From positions 2,749,206 to 2,813,205 of the forward strand of contig NZ_CP018477.1 in NCBI RefSeq assembly GCF_002277955.1: DNA of 64,000 nt. Direction: 5' to 3'. Made by a program: the position numbers and the translations under genes. The stretch comes from Thermogutta terrifontis (GTDB lineage: Bacteria; Planctomycetota; Planctomycetia; Pirellulales; Thermoguttaceae). The notes under the pieces were generated by a model that made no database searches, had not been told where the DNA came from, and worked only from the letters and a program-made list of their open reading frames with translations. The number at the start of each line of letters is the position of its first letter. Positions within the stretch are counted from its first letter, which is position 1. Below are positions 38,717 to 47,849 of this stretch, piece by piece.

Positions 38717-39301
38717 TCACCACGTCTCGGTCGGCGCGTGACCAACGACGCGAACGACGGTGGCCATGGGGCGAAGCTGGCCCGAGCGAGTTTTCCAGTA
38801 CACGGTCACTTCGATCCGCCGATAGTCGCTCACCGAACTTCCAGAAAGCGGCTGAGCGAAATTTGTGCTGGAGACGTATTGAACCTTGACTTCCCGCCGA
38901 AAGTTTTCCAAACTGGATGCCATCGCCGGGGATGGTCGCTGACCATTGTCGCCTTCCTTGCCCAATAGCCTTCCCCACTTATCGTGAGGTGGCTCGTCGA
39001 CAAGACCCGCGTAGTCGTCAATGTCGTCAAACAACGACCGATTGCCGGTGGCCTTTTCCGAGGGACTCGGCCCCAACGCGGCATACGGCGATAACCCTGG
39101 CTCGCAATAACGACAGTTGAGAATTTCGTCCATGAGGTCATGGGCCAACCCTTCGGCAGCCTCACGAACGACCAGTTCCTCGCTATTTTGCATAACTACT
39201 CCTAAAGCGAGCGCAACAGCAGCGGTGACTGTCGCCAAAAGCGCTACAGCCACCAACACTTCGACGAGCGTGAACCCTGCATTGGGCGTGCGGAGTTTCA
39301 T
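38717..39301 (-). CDS. gspI: GspI-like minor pseudopilin
   Basis: The 194-residue precursor has the leader MKLRTPNAG, cleavage after G9, and FTLVEVLVAVALL with E14 at mature position 5. It is the promoter-proximal gene of the minus-strand secretion cluster, so the main promoter should lie just upstream of 39301. The mature protein is small and probably caps the pseudopilus with GspJ, GspK and GspH. Confidence 0.85.
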   Translation of the reverse strand: MKLRTPNAGFTLVEVLVAVALLATVTAAVALALGVVMQNSEELVVREAAEGLAHDLMDEILNCRYCEPGLSPYAALGPSPSEKATGNRSLFDDIDDYAGLVDEPPHDKWGRLLGKEGDNGQRPSPAMASSLENFRREVKVQYVSSTNFAQPLSGSSVSDYRRIEVTVYWKTRSGQLRPMATVVRVVGHAPTETW

Positions 39302-39716
39302 TTCTTACCTGTCCACTCGCGCGATGCCTTGCCCTTGCGCCATCAAAAGTGGGGTTATCAAGGTGGGAGAGCGGTTCCTCTTGTCAAATATAAGCCGAAA
39401 ACAATACCACCGGGCAACTTTCAAGAAACTGCCCAAATTGTCTTTGAGTTTATTGCCCGTCACACAAAATCGGGAGTAAACACGGTCGCTCGGTCTGGCA
39501 ACAGGCCCCCCAGCCATCGGCCACCCGTTCGCCGACCGATGATTCTTTTGATTTTGCTAGCAACACTTCCGATGATATTTTTGACGGACTGTCAGGCTGG
39601 TATGCCAAGGCTGCGATAATCTGTATAATTCGAAGCGAGTTTGCGGACGTCAGCGGAACACTGGACCTTTTGGGGAAGGCCCTATTCCCCGATGGATGAG
39701 ACAAGAAAGGATGAGA
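39302..39716. other. Divergent control region of the secretion cluster
   Basis: About 415 bases separate gspI from the divergent small secreted protein. GGGCA at 39412-39416 and TGCCC at 39430-39434 form a short inverted repeat with 13-base spacer. TATAAT at 39624-39629 is a possible -10 for the plus-strand gene, though I see no good -35 at 17 bases. No gene is apparent. Confidence 0.45.
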
Positions 39717-40082
39717 ATGATGAAGTTGCGGAAAGTGATAGCTGTAATGGCCGTGCTCGTAGCGTGCACGGCGACGGTGGCGAGTCTCGCCGGGGAACGA
39801 TTGAGATACGTGCGCGGAACCGGCTTATCCGGGCTGGGAAACCCGGCCTGCGGTCGCGACAACGTGTGTTGCCCGATTTGCGGCTGTGCTCAGTGTGCCG
39901 GCCATCCCTGGCATGTTGCGCCGCGCGATCCGCGAATCGGCTGGGGCTGGGGTGGGCACGGTCACGGTAGCGGCGCTTATATTCAGCCAGGTCCCCCAAC
40001 GGCTGCCATCACGTATCCCTACTATACGGTTCGTGGTCCCAGAGATTTCCTGCAGCGCAATCCGACCCCAATCGGTCCATGA
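39717..40082 (+). CDS. Small secreted Cys/Gly/His-rich protein
   Basis: The 121-residue product has a signal peptide (KLRKVIAVMAVLVACTATVASLAG), then CGRDNVCCPICGCAQCAGH with six Cys, a Gly/His-rich stretch (WGWGGHGHGSG) and the C-terminal phrase YYTVRGPRDFLQRNPTPIGP. I recall that last phrase from many short planctomycete secreted proteins of unknown function. The Cys may bind metal or form disulfides. The start is uncertain among 39696, 39711, 39717 and 39720; GAAAGG at 39705-39709 favours 39717. Confidence 0.75.
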   Translation: MMKLRKVIAVMAVLVACTATVASLAGERLRYVRGTGLSGLGNPACGRDNVCCPICGCAQCAGHPWHVAPRDPRIGWGWGGHGHGSGAYIQPGPPTAAITYPYYTVRGPRDFLQRNPTPIGP

Positions 40083-40266
40083 CCAACGCAATACTTGGGA
40101 GTGATCACTCTTAAGAGAACACGCAACTGGCCAATGATATCGCGGCTCGGTTAATCCGTGCTTGTATCAGGCGTGATCTACCATCAGCCGGCTTGGCGCT
40201 TGTGCCGCAATGCGCCGCGCCATGCTGAGTTGAATCGCAAGTGGGCAACGAATTGCGGATTATGGC

Positions 40267-40295
40267 GACCGCTCCTTCAGGGCGGTCTTTTTTTT
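40267..40295 (+). terminator. Intrinsic terminator before the mgtE 3' end
   Basis: GACCGC at 40267-40272 pairs with GCGGTC at 40282-40287 and is followed at once by T8 (40288-40295). It faces the plus strand, 185 bases after the small secreted protein gene, so it ends that transcript or an independent short RNA. Confidence 0.85.
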
Positions 40296-40297
40296 AG

Positions 40298-41689
40298 TCA
40301 CGTCACAAGCCAGGGAAGAACGAGTTGGGCACCTCCTAAAATGAGCAGAAAACCGCTTAGATCAGTAATTGTTGTCAGGATTGGCCCGGACGCCAGGGCG
40401 GGATCAATCCCAATTCGCGCAAGTCCCAGCGGCATGGCCGCACCCAACAGAGCTCCCACCACTGTATTGAGTGCCAATGCACTTCCCACCAGCACGCCCA
40501 AACAAACGTTTCCTTGCCATATCCAGCCAACCGCTGCCAACAGAAATCCAACGACTAAGCCGTTTACAAGGCTAAGCGGAAGCTCGGCCTTAACGACCCG
40601 CCACGCGTCTCGCGGGGTGATCAAACCGGCAGCGAGTTCTCGAAGCGTAACCCCCAGAGACTGACTCCCCGTGTTACCCCCCATATCTGAGATGATCGGC
40701 AAGAAAAACACCAGCGCCAGCACCTGCGCAATTGTGCTTTCAAAAAAGGGGATCACGCTGGCCGCGATCAGGTCCAGGAAAAGAATGATGGACAACCAAA
40801 CCGTTCGTCCTTTGATGCGCTCTTTGAGAGCCATGGAGCGGATCTCTTCGCCACCAGAAATGCCGAGTAATTTCAGAAAACTGCGGCTGGCCCGCTCGGC
40901 CATGGCTTCCTCTACATCCTGCCGCCGCACCATTCCAATTAACCTGCCGGCTGAGTCCACCACAGGAAGGCCGAAGAATCTGTATTTCCTAAAGAGGTGA
41001 TCCAGGTCATCCAGCGATGTCTCGGCGTGGACAGAAATCGGATTACAGATTTCTAGGTCGGCGAGACTCCGATCCGGTACACTTAGCAGAAGATCACGTA
41101 CCCTTAAAACCCCTTTTAATACTCCGTCGCCATTTATAGTGTAAATGTAAAGAACATCATAATTCTTGTATTTTTCGGCATTCAGTCGAAGATCGCGAAT
41201 AACGTCGTCGACAGTGAGAGATTCGTTGTAGGCCAGGTATTCCGTGATCATCAGACCGCCGGCGGTGTCCGGACGGTATTGAAGCAGACGGCGGGCGTCC
41301 TCCGCCTCGGCCGGCCTCATTTGTTTGAGAAATTCTTCCGACCGTTCAGGAGCGACAGCCGCGAGCAAGTCCGCCTGTTCGTTGCTCGGCATCTCGTCCA
41401 GGATCGCGGCCGCCCGAAAACTGTCCATCCCTTCCAGCACAGCCGCAGCCTGGCTCTCGGGGAGTTCGAGGAGCATCTCGGCCGCCTCGTCAGAATCGAT
41501 CAATTCCATCAACCGGGTCTGACCCTCCAGGCCTAAATGCCATAACACATGGGGAAGCTCACCCGGTGGAATCTTTTGCAAGATTCTGGTAACCAGGTCG
41601 GCGTCTTTTTGCTCAATAGCATCTTGGAGTTCTTTGGCCAACTGTTCAACTTTCGTGGTAATTTCGTTGTTTTTCTGTAAATCACTCAT
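40298..41689 (-). CDS. mgtE: MgtE magnesium transporter
   Basis: The 463-residue protein has the three MgtE parts: an N-terminal superhelical domain (PPGELPHVLWHLG and repeats like AAAVLEGMDSFRAAAILDEM), a CBS pair (about 140-260, with YIYTINGDGVLKGVLRV and YRFFGLPVVDSAGRLIGM), and five membrane helices with the filter region DMGGNTGSQS. It is a Mg2+ channel closed by Mg2+ binding to the cytosolic domains. The ATG at 41689 is taken; a longer start at 41722 has no better ribosome site. I see no M-box riboswitch in the short upstream gap. Confidence 0.93.
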   Translation of the reverse strand: MSDLQKNNEITTKVEQLAKELQDAIEQKDADLVTRILQKIPPGELPHVLWHLGLEGQTRLMELIDSDEAAEMLLELPESQAAAVLEGMDSFRAAAILDEMPSNEQADLLAAVAPERSEEFLKQMRPAEAEDARRLLQYRPDTAGGLMITEYLAYNESLTVDDVIRDLRLNAEKYKNYDVLYIYTINGDGVLKGVLRVRDLLLSVPDRSLADLEICNPISVHAETSLDDLDHLFRKYRFFGLPVVDSAGRLIGMVRRQDVEEAMAERASRSFLKLLGISGGEEIRSMALKERIKGRTVWLSIILFLDLIAASVIPFFESTIAQVLALVFFLPIISDMGGNTGSQSLGVTLRELAAGLITPRDAWRVVKAELPLSLVNGLVVGFLLAAVGWIWQGNVCLGVLVGSALALNTVVGALLGAAMPLGLARIGIDPALASGPILTTITDLSGFLLILGGAQLVLPWLVT

Positions 41690-41782
41690 GTTTCTCTGCC
41701 ACAGATAAAAGCTTACAACCAAACTGTGTTTTTTACGCCAAATTACTCTGTTTACTTAAGCCGGCGGTGATTAAATGCGCTT

Positions 41783-42975
41783 TTACTGACTGCGGAGAAT
41801 CTCGGAAAGTGCGTCCACGAGAGCATCCACATCAGAAAAGTCATTGTAGGCATGGGGACTCATCCGCAAACGTCCCGATCTGACGCTGGTAACGATGCCC
41901 CGTTCCAACAACTTCCCTTGCACATTGCCGAGCGATTTACTGGGCCATTCGACGGCAACAATGCCACTCGAATGTTCCCTCGTGCTTCGATCACTGACGA
42001 CAGTGAGTCCCAATTTTGTAAGTCGCTCGACCAAATAGTCAGTCAGATCCAGCACTCGGTTTTGCAACCGCTCTGTGCCGTAGTTGTGGAGCAATCGAAG
42101 AGAAGAGTACAGGCCAATAAAGCCCACCATGTTGGCGGAGCCGCCTTCATACCGTGCGGCACTCGGTTTCAGACAAAATTCTATTCGATCAAAATCAAAT
42201 GCGTGTTCAACACTGTTCCAGCCGAGGCTGGTCGGCCGCAGAACTTCCCAAAGGGGCTCCCGCACGAACAGGATGCCCGCCCCTTCGGGCCCCACGAGCC
42301 ACTTGTGGCCGTCCGCCGCAAGAAAATCTATTCCGGCCTCGCGAACATCCAAAGAGAAAACCCCAAGGCCCTGAATTGCATCGAGAAAAAATAGGCCCCA
42401 ACCCGGTGAGCAATCTCAGCCAAATCACCAGGGTTATGCCGCCACCCCAAATGGTAGCTCACCCAACTGACGGAAAGAATACGGGTTCGGCTATCGCACG
42501 CGGCTGCCAGATCTTCTAGCCGCACGCGTCCTTCTCGGGCCGGAACACGGCGCACCTCCACGCCTCTTTGACACAGCGCCAACCAGGGGTACTGATTTGC
42601 CGGGAACTCATCGGCTGGCACCACCACGTTATCGCCCGGACGCCAGGGAAATCCCTCCGCCACTATCGAGACTCCATGACTTGTGTTCCTCACAAGAGCA
42701 ATCTCTCGTGGAGAAGCCCCTAGAAGCTGTGCAGCGATTGTCCGGAGCTGCTCCAGAACTCCAGCCCATTGCTTCCATACCACGTCGCCCATTTCTGCGG
42801 CTTCGCGGGCCCAGCGAATGATCGCATCCCGGCTCACGTCCGGCAACGGTGACACCGCCGCGTGATCGAAGTATGCCCAGCGCTGACAAATGGGCATGTG
42901 CCCTCGAAAATCCTGCCACCACTCGACCGCATTCACTTCACCTGGTCTAATATCGTTCGGCTTCTCAAGAAACAT
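41783..42975 (-). pseudogene. Frameshifted class-V aminotransferase (cysteine-desulfurase-like)
   Basis: The 5' part (42975 to about 42392) encodes the PLP large domain up to HRVGAYFF. The 3' part (about 42385 to 41783) continues in another frame with SLDVREAGIDF, the PLP-Lys motif ADGHKWLVGPEG and the small domain. The frames meet at an A6 run at 42386-42391 on the plus strand (T6 in the coding strand); one more T would restore VGAYFFLDAIQGLGVFSLDV. The whole would be about 395 residues, normal for a fold-type I enzyme. The break may be a real mutation, a slippage site, or a sequencing error in a homopolymer. Confidence 0.85.
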
Positions 42976-43037
42976 TGGTCGTGCACGCGTTACTCATTTC
43001 ACTCGGACAGTCATCATTGAAGAAACCGACTATCATT

Positions 43038-44840
43038 CTACAAAAGTTCTTCAAGTTGGTCTACAAGTGATTCGAACCTTTGCATGGCTGCCTCCACTGG
43101 CTCTGGCCGCTCCATGTCCACTCCGGCATCTCTCAACAGATCAAGCGGATCCTTCGAGCAACCTCCCGCCAAAAAGCCCAGGTAATCCTTCACTTCGCGA
43201 TCACCCCCGTTTAAGACACGCTCGGCCAGCGCGATCGCCGCGGAGAGCCCCGTCGCATACTTGTACACGTAGAAAGCATTATAAAAATGCGGAATTCGAA
43301 AACACTCCAAATCCAGCAACTCCGGTATCTCAACTTCATCACCAAAGTAATCCTGTAGCAATTGTCGATAAATCTTTCGAAACGCATCCAAGGTCAGCGG
43401 CTCCCCCCTTTCCAGCGTCTCATGCGTGATCTTCTCAAATTCGGCAAACATCGTCTGTCTAAAAATAGTGCCGCGGATCTCGTCAATCTCGTGGTTAATA
43501 ATATTCGCCTTTTCTCGCGCATCTCTGGCTTTTCCCAGTAAATACCTGCCTAATAATTGTTCATTGAAAGTGCTTGCCACTTCCGCCACAAAGATTGTGT
43601 ACTGATAAAGATGGTAGGGCTGATGATGGGCTGAATAGTAACTATGCATCGAATGCCCTGCCTCGTGAGCAAGTGTGAAAACATGGTCGAAAACATCATC
43701 CTGATAGTTCATGAGAATATACGGATTGCCATCGTATGTGCCCGCGCTGAAAGCGCCGCTCTGTTTGCCGCGATTCTCGTATTTGTCGCACCAGCGGCTT
43801 TCAAACCCACGCCGCAAAACCTCCACATATTCCGTTCCCAAAGGCTTTAGGGCCTCTAGAATCACTGACACTGCCTCGTCCCATGACCTTTTCACTTTAA
43901 CGTCTTTAACAAGCGGAACATAGGTATCGTAAACACTAAGCCGCTTTAACCGCAGTTTTTTTCTCCTTAATTCATAATAGCGATGGAGAACAGGTAGATA
44001 TTTTCTGACCGTAGCAATCAATTGATCATAAACTGTTACGGGAATATTCTCGGCGAAGAGTGCTGCCTCACGGGAGGAAGGAAAGTTTCTCACGCGGGCA
44101 TAGTACACATCCTTTTGCATGGATCCCGCCAGAGTGGCCGTGAGCGTGTTCTGGTGCTCTAGATACTTCTCATAAAACATTTGGAAGGCCTGAGACCGCA
44201 CTTTCCGGCTCGGCGACTGGAGAAACGTAATAAACGTGGCATGTGTCAATTCAATTTTCTGGCCTTTTTCATTTTCCAATATACCAAAGCGAAGATCAGC
44301 ATTGTTGAGTTGATGAAAGACATGCGACGGCGTTTCGGCCATCTCCGTCTGCATTGCCAGCAAACGTTCCTCCGCGAGGCTCAGGATATGGGGACGCCAC
44401 CGAAGGATGCGTCGCAGGTAAACATCATACGGCCGGAGCGCATCATGCTGAAGATATTGCTCCATCCTTTCGGGCGGGATGGCCAGTAACTCCGGCCGAA
44501 TAAAACTGGCCGCCTGTGCAACACGGCTCGCCACATTGAGAAATCGCCCGCGCATTCGCTGATACTCAGAGTTCGACAGGTCTTCTGCAGTCTTCAGGAA
44601 CGCATACGTCCCCAGGCGTTCTCCCTGTCGATCCATGTCCAGATCAAAGCGAAGACAATGAGCAATGACCTCCGGCCCTTCCGCAAGTTTTCCCCGAAAG
44701 CGATCATATTCCTGAATGCGCTTTTCCCATTCCGCAAAAGCCGCCTCCCAACTCGCATCGTTGGGGAAAAGGCTTGACAGGTCCCAGGTGTCTTCAACTT
44801 TCTGGGCACTTCGCGGAATGAGCACCTTTGTACGAGGCAT
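43038..44840 (-). CDS. pepF: Oligoendopeptidase F (M3 metallopeptidase)
   Basis: The product of about 600 residues has the M3 zinc motif HEAGHSMHSYY near residue 390, with the third ligand expected in the following helix (EVASTFNEQLLG). The N-terminal two-thirds is helical, as in PepF. It trims short peptides in the cytoplasm. AAGGAGA lies about 10 bases before the ATG at 44840, which is preferred over the ATG at 44852 that overlaps the ribosome site. Confidence 0.95.
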   Translation of the reverse strand: MPRTKVLIPRSAQKVEDTWDLSSLFPNDASWEAAFAEWEKRIQEYDRFRGKLAEGPEVIAHCLRFDLDMDRQGERLGTYAFLKTAEDLSNSEYQRMRGRFLNVASRVAQAASFIRPELLAIPPERMEQYLQHDALRPYDVYLRRILRWRPHILSLAEERLLAMQTEMAETPSHVFHQLNNADLRFGILENEKGQKIELTHATFITFLQSPSRKVRSQAFQMFYEKYLEHQNTLTATLAGSMQKDVYYARVRNFPSSREAALFAENIPVTVYDQLIATVRKYLPVLHRYYELRRKKLRLKRLSVYDTYVPLVKDVKVKRSWDEAVSVILEALKPLGTEYVEVLRRGFESRWCDKYENRGKQSGAFSAGTYDGNPYILMNYQDDVFDHVFTLAHEAGHSMHSYYSAHHQPYHLYQYTIFVAEVASTFNEQLLGRYLLGKARDAREKANIINHEIDEIRGTIFRQTMFAEFEKITHETLERGEPLTLDAFRKIYRQLLQDYFGDEVEIPELLDLECFRIPHFYNAFYVYKYATGLSAAIALAERVLNGGDREVKDYLGFLAGGCSKDPLDLLRDAGVDMERPEPVEAAMQRFESLVDQLEELL

Positions 44841-45431
44841 GTCAGAATCCATCTCCTTTCACTTGAGTCGCCGGCTAAACTTCTCGGATCACCGCAACCT
44901 GCCAGATTGCAAGCACCATGTCGCGCTATCAGCGGATTATCATCCAGTCTCGACAGGGCGTCAACCGCTGGGCAGAATTCGGTGGACATTCATCAGCCCT
45001 ACAGCGCGTACCGAGTTCGGCGGCGATCAAGGCCCCATCGGACCGTTGTATTGGGCTCTGGCTGAGTCGATGACGGGAGGGAGTAGAGCTTTCAACGAAT
45101 GACCGTACTGGTTTGTCGGTCGTTGGATGCCCCGGCTTCGCCGTTTCACGTCTGGCAAGACAACAAACCACCATGTCTGCGGGTCCCTGATGCCGCGAAG
45201 GCGGAGCTGTGAGCTGCCGAGCATACAGGGTGCTGCTCCCCATTGACAGGCAGCAAACCGGGCCGTTAGGATATTTATGAAGTCTAAGTACGAGGAGCGG
45301 GGCGCGTGGTGGCCGTTGGCTGGGCAGGGTGATACCTTTGGCCTCGGGTTGATAGCTGGCAGCGAGAACCAACGAGAACCGATAGAAATATTGGGCACGG
45401 TCAAAGGTGTCTGTTTGACCGCGTGTGAAAC
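44841..45431. other. Intergenic region before tRNA-Phe
   Basis: This stretch of about 590 bases has no convincing gene. A long minus-strand open frame (45027-45617) runs antisense through the tRNA and is a known kind of artefact. The tRNA promoter should lie in the last 60 bases, but I see no clear consensus. Confidence 0.55.
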
Positions 45432-45504
45432 GGACAGGTAGCTCAGTTGGTAGAGCACTGGACTGAAAATCCAGGTGTCGGCGGTTCGATCCCGCCCCTG
45501 TCCA
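45432..45504 (+). tRNA. tRNA-Phe (anticodon GAA)
   Basis: The 73-base sequence folds as a full cloverleaf. The acceptor is GGACAGG/CCTGTCC, the D-loop has AGCTCAGTTGGTAGAGC, the anticodon stem CTGGA/TCCAG encloses CTGAAAA with anticodon GAA at 45465-45467, and the T-arm is GGCGG-TTCGATC-CCGCC. The discriminator is A45504, and CCA is not encoded. Phe tRNA genes are common integration sites. Confidence 0.97.
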
Positions 45505-45619
45505 CTGGATGTAATTTTGGCTGAATCATGGGTTACGGATACCGGCCGGCGGTCGGCCGTGCGTGTTTGGTCCTCAAAAAAGTGGTAGGCTGCTTGTTTG
45601 CGGGCTGAGGGACGCACGC

Positions 45620-45857
45620 ATGGCGGAACGTGGCCGTGTTTCGGTGTATCGCGGCCACAAACCGAGTTGCCGGGCAGTCGTCAGAAGCGACGGTAAAGAA
45701 TTTCTATCTCGGAAAGCACGGGACGCCGGAAAGCCGTGCGGAATTCGAGCGGCTCATCGCAGAATGGCTAACCGCGGGTCGGGTTCGTCTCAACCGTCTG
45801 GCCCATCTCACAACTGAGCATCTCTTGAGGTCCTGGATGGAGTTGGTCGCCCGGTAG
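45620..45857 (+). pseudogene. Integrase N-terminal remnant next to tRNA-Phe
   Basis: The 5' part from ATG 45620 reads VSVYRGHKPSCRAVVRSDG and KEF in one frame. The continuation FYLGKHGTPESRAEFERLIA then EWLTAGR lies in the next frame, joined near 45705 where one extra T breaks the frame. From memory, the combined phrase (YR-HKPSG-AVV, FYLG-HGT-ESRAEYDRLIAEWL) is the N-terminus of tyrosine-type integrases common in planctomycetes. The catalytic domain is missing: the frame stops at 45857 after about 78 codons. It lies 115 bases after the tRNA, a classic place for a decayed integrative element. Confidence 0.7.
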
Positions 45858-46178
45858 GGGCAGTGTGAGCAACACTTCCGCGCGGAATGCCTCTCTTTGT
45901 AATGACTCGTGTGAGCACGGTGTGAAATGCCCCGGGCAAGTTCCATGTTTGATAACGGATCTTGCGCGACAATCACCTGATTAATCGGTTCGGACCGCGT
46001 GCTTCTCCCCAAATGGTTCTGGGTGATGCAAGGGCACGTTCTTCCCCCACAATTTGGCAAAAAGCCAGGCTTGCCGGGATCACCAACGCTATTTGACATT
46101 AGAAAGTGACGAACGCAGCTCGAAAATCGAGCCTCTGTAGTGTTTCCCCCGATTCCACCGCAACCCCGGGAAACGAAC
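45858..46178. other. Sequence between integrase remnant and IS element
   Basis: About 320 bases without a recognisable gene, RNA or repeat. It may be debris of the element represented by the integrase fragment. Confidence 0.5.
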
Positions 46179-46180
46179 TA

Positions 46181-46208
46181 GTGCTCCGTCACAGGATAAT
46201 TTTGGGAT
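46181..46208 (+). repeat. IS630 terminal inverted repeat, left
   Basis: Begins GTGCTCCGTCACAGGA and ends TTTTGGGAT. It matches the reverse complement of the right end at 27 of 28 positions. The transposase stop codon lies inside it. Confidence 0.95.
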
Positions 46209-47323
46209 AAACAGACTTCAGTTTGCAGCGGGCATCTTCCGCGGTCATTTGCCAGTCGACACCCCGCTGCCGAGCGTTTAGGTCTCCCGACCACGCCGCA
46301 ATTTCCTCCTGAAGAAGACGTAACTCTCCCACACGACGCCCCGCTAGACACTGCCGGGTCAAACAGCTCAACTCGCACTCCGCCACGTTCAGCCAACTGC
46401 CGTGTTTCGGCGTGTAAACAAACTCAATGCGACGAACGTACTGACGAGCCCGCTCCGCTGGGAACACCTCGTAAAACGCCCCTTTCGTGTGCGTGTTCAG
46501 GTTGTCGCAGATCAGCGTGATCCGCTCACAGTCCGCGTAACGCCCGTCCAAAAGCGCCGCCACCTCCGTGGCCCAGTCGCTCTTCGTCCGACGTTCCCGC
46601 GCCGTCGCCTGACGCCAGCCGACCAAGGGCTCGCAAAACAGGAAGATCGCCGCCGTCCCCGCTCGTTCATACTCGTAATCCACTCGCCGGGGATGCCCTC
46701 TCGTCGCCGGAATCGGACGCCGCACTTCCTTCACCAACTGCACCGGCTGCTCATCCATGCAAACGACCGGATGCAACGGATCATATGGCCGACAATACAC
46801 CTCCAGCACCTCTTCCATCTGAGCGACAAACTCCGCATCCGCCTCCGGCGGTATCACCCAGTACTGAATCTTCCGCGCCGTGATCTCGTTTTTTTTAGCG
46901 CCCGGCGTACTGTCTCGTGGCTGATCGATTCCACCACTTTCAGCTCCACCAACCGACGGGCCAGGAGGCGAAGCGTCCACTGACCGTAACCCGCAGGCGG
47001 CGGCCCCAAACGGGTGGCAATGATTTTCGCTTCCACCTCCCCATCCAGAATCTTGTTCGCTGGTGCCCCGACCGGCTCTTCCCTTCCAGCGTCTCCTCAA
47101 AACCCCGTTCCACAAAACGCTGACGAATCTTCTCCACCGTCTGTCGCCGACACCCGAACGCTTCGGCAATCTGTTGGTCCGTCCAGGCCGGACCGTCCGC
47201 GTCCGCCTTCAGCAGAATCTGAGCGCGACGGACCTTCTGGCTGGTCCCCTTCAGCTTGCGAATGACCTCCTGGCATTTCTGACGTTCTTCCTCGGTCAGC
47301 CGGACAATATACTTCTTTCGCAT
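46189..47323 (-). pseudogene. IS630-type DDE transposase, in three frames
   Basis: The start at 47323 (after AAGGAGGG) reads MRKKYIVRLTEEERQKC and a helix-turn-helix region to EETLEGK in one frame. The middle part (APANKILDGEVEAKI then IATRLGPPP to RRALKK) is in a second frame. The C-terminal catalytic part with the DDE residues (VVCMDEQ, LICDNLNTHT, NVAECELS) is in a third. The second shift falls at A8 on the coding strand (T8 at 46889-46896), a classic -1 slippage site. The first falls near a G4/C4 run at 47066-47069 and looks like a one-base loss. Together they would give about 375-380 residues. Confidence 0.85.
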
Positions 47324-47392
47324 GGCAACCCTCCTTGGCAAAAGGGAACGGAAACGACCACCCATCCTATCCCATCCCACCCACCCAAGACA

Positions 47393-47420
47393 ATCCCAAA
47401 ATTTTCCTGTGACGGAGCAC
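47393..47420 (-). repeat. IS630 terminal inverted repeat, right
   Basis: Begins ATCCCAAAATTTTCC and ends TGTGACGGAGCAC, adjoining TA at 47421-47422. It is the inverted partner of 46181-46208. Confidence 0.95.
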
Positions 47421-47423
47421 TAG

Positions 47424-47849
47424 GCGAACGTTGTTTCGGTTCTCTCGGCCGGATTGTTACGGAGCCATCTTTCCTGGGTTATCTTCTCAGGTTTTACCCC
47501 GCTGCGGAGCGGAGTGTCGCCGAAGACCGAGACGAACCTGACATTTGTCGATAAAGACGAGACGCCAAGCCTTATTCCGTCGTCAAAACTGGCGCAGGTT
47601 CGACGGTCACCGGGCGCGTGCCTCGAGCTTTAGGCCTGATACCAGTGCTTCTCGCCAGGAAACAGATAAAGGGTTTGCACCCGCAGCCCTCGCCCCCAGT
47701 TTTGTTCGCCGATATGTCGATGGAAAATGGATCCCAATCGCGCTGTTGTCAGCTCCGGAAAATGATGGCTGTCGCTGTCTTGTTCAGAGGCGTGGGCACA
47801 ACTTGACCAATGACCAGAAGGCAGCACGGCAGCAGAGGGAGATCAATCT
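47424..47849. other. Sequence between IS630 and the esterase-like gene
   Basis: About 425 bases with only short open frames of no recognisable type. I see no promoter or repeat that I can support. Confidence 0.5.

Larger units (their letters stand above)
46181..47420 (-). mobile_element. IS630-family insertion sequence, complete ends
   Basis: The 1240-base element is bounded by 28-base terminal inverted repeats that differ at one position, and is flanked on both sides by TA (46179-46180 and 47421-47422), the target duplicated by the IS630/Tc1 superfamily. It contains one transposase gene on the minus strand. The clean ends and target duplication point to a fairly recent insertion, while the transposase frame breaks suggest that this copy is no longer, or only weakly, active. 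Confidence 0.92.

Noticed and set aside
41690..41782. M-box riboswitch upstream of mgtE
   Set aside because: The gap is under 100 bases, AT-rich and lacks the conserved helices; an unaided reading gives no support.
45027..45617. 196-codon minus-strand open frame with RDRTADTWIFSPVLYQLSYL
   Set aside because: It runs antisense through tRNA-Phe. The phrase is the reverse-strand translation of the tRNA, a frequent false protein in databases.
46402..46983. 193-codon plus-strand open frame over the IS630 transposase
   Set aside because: It is the antisense shadow of the transposase catalytic part and has no domain features.
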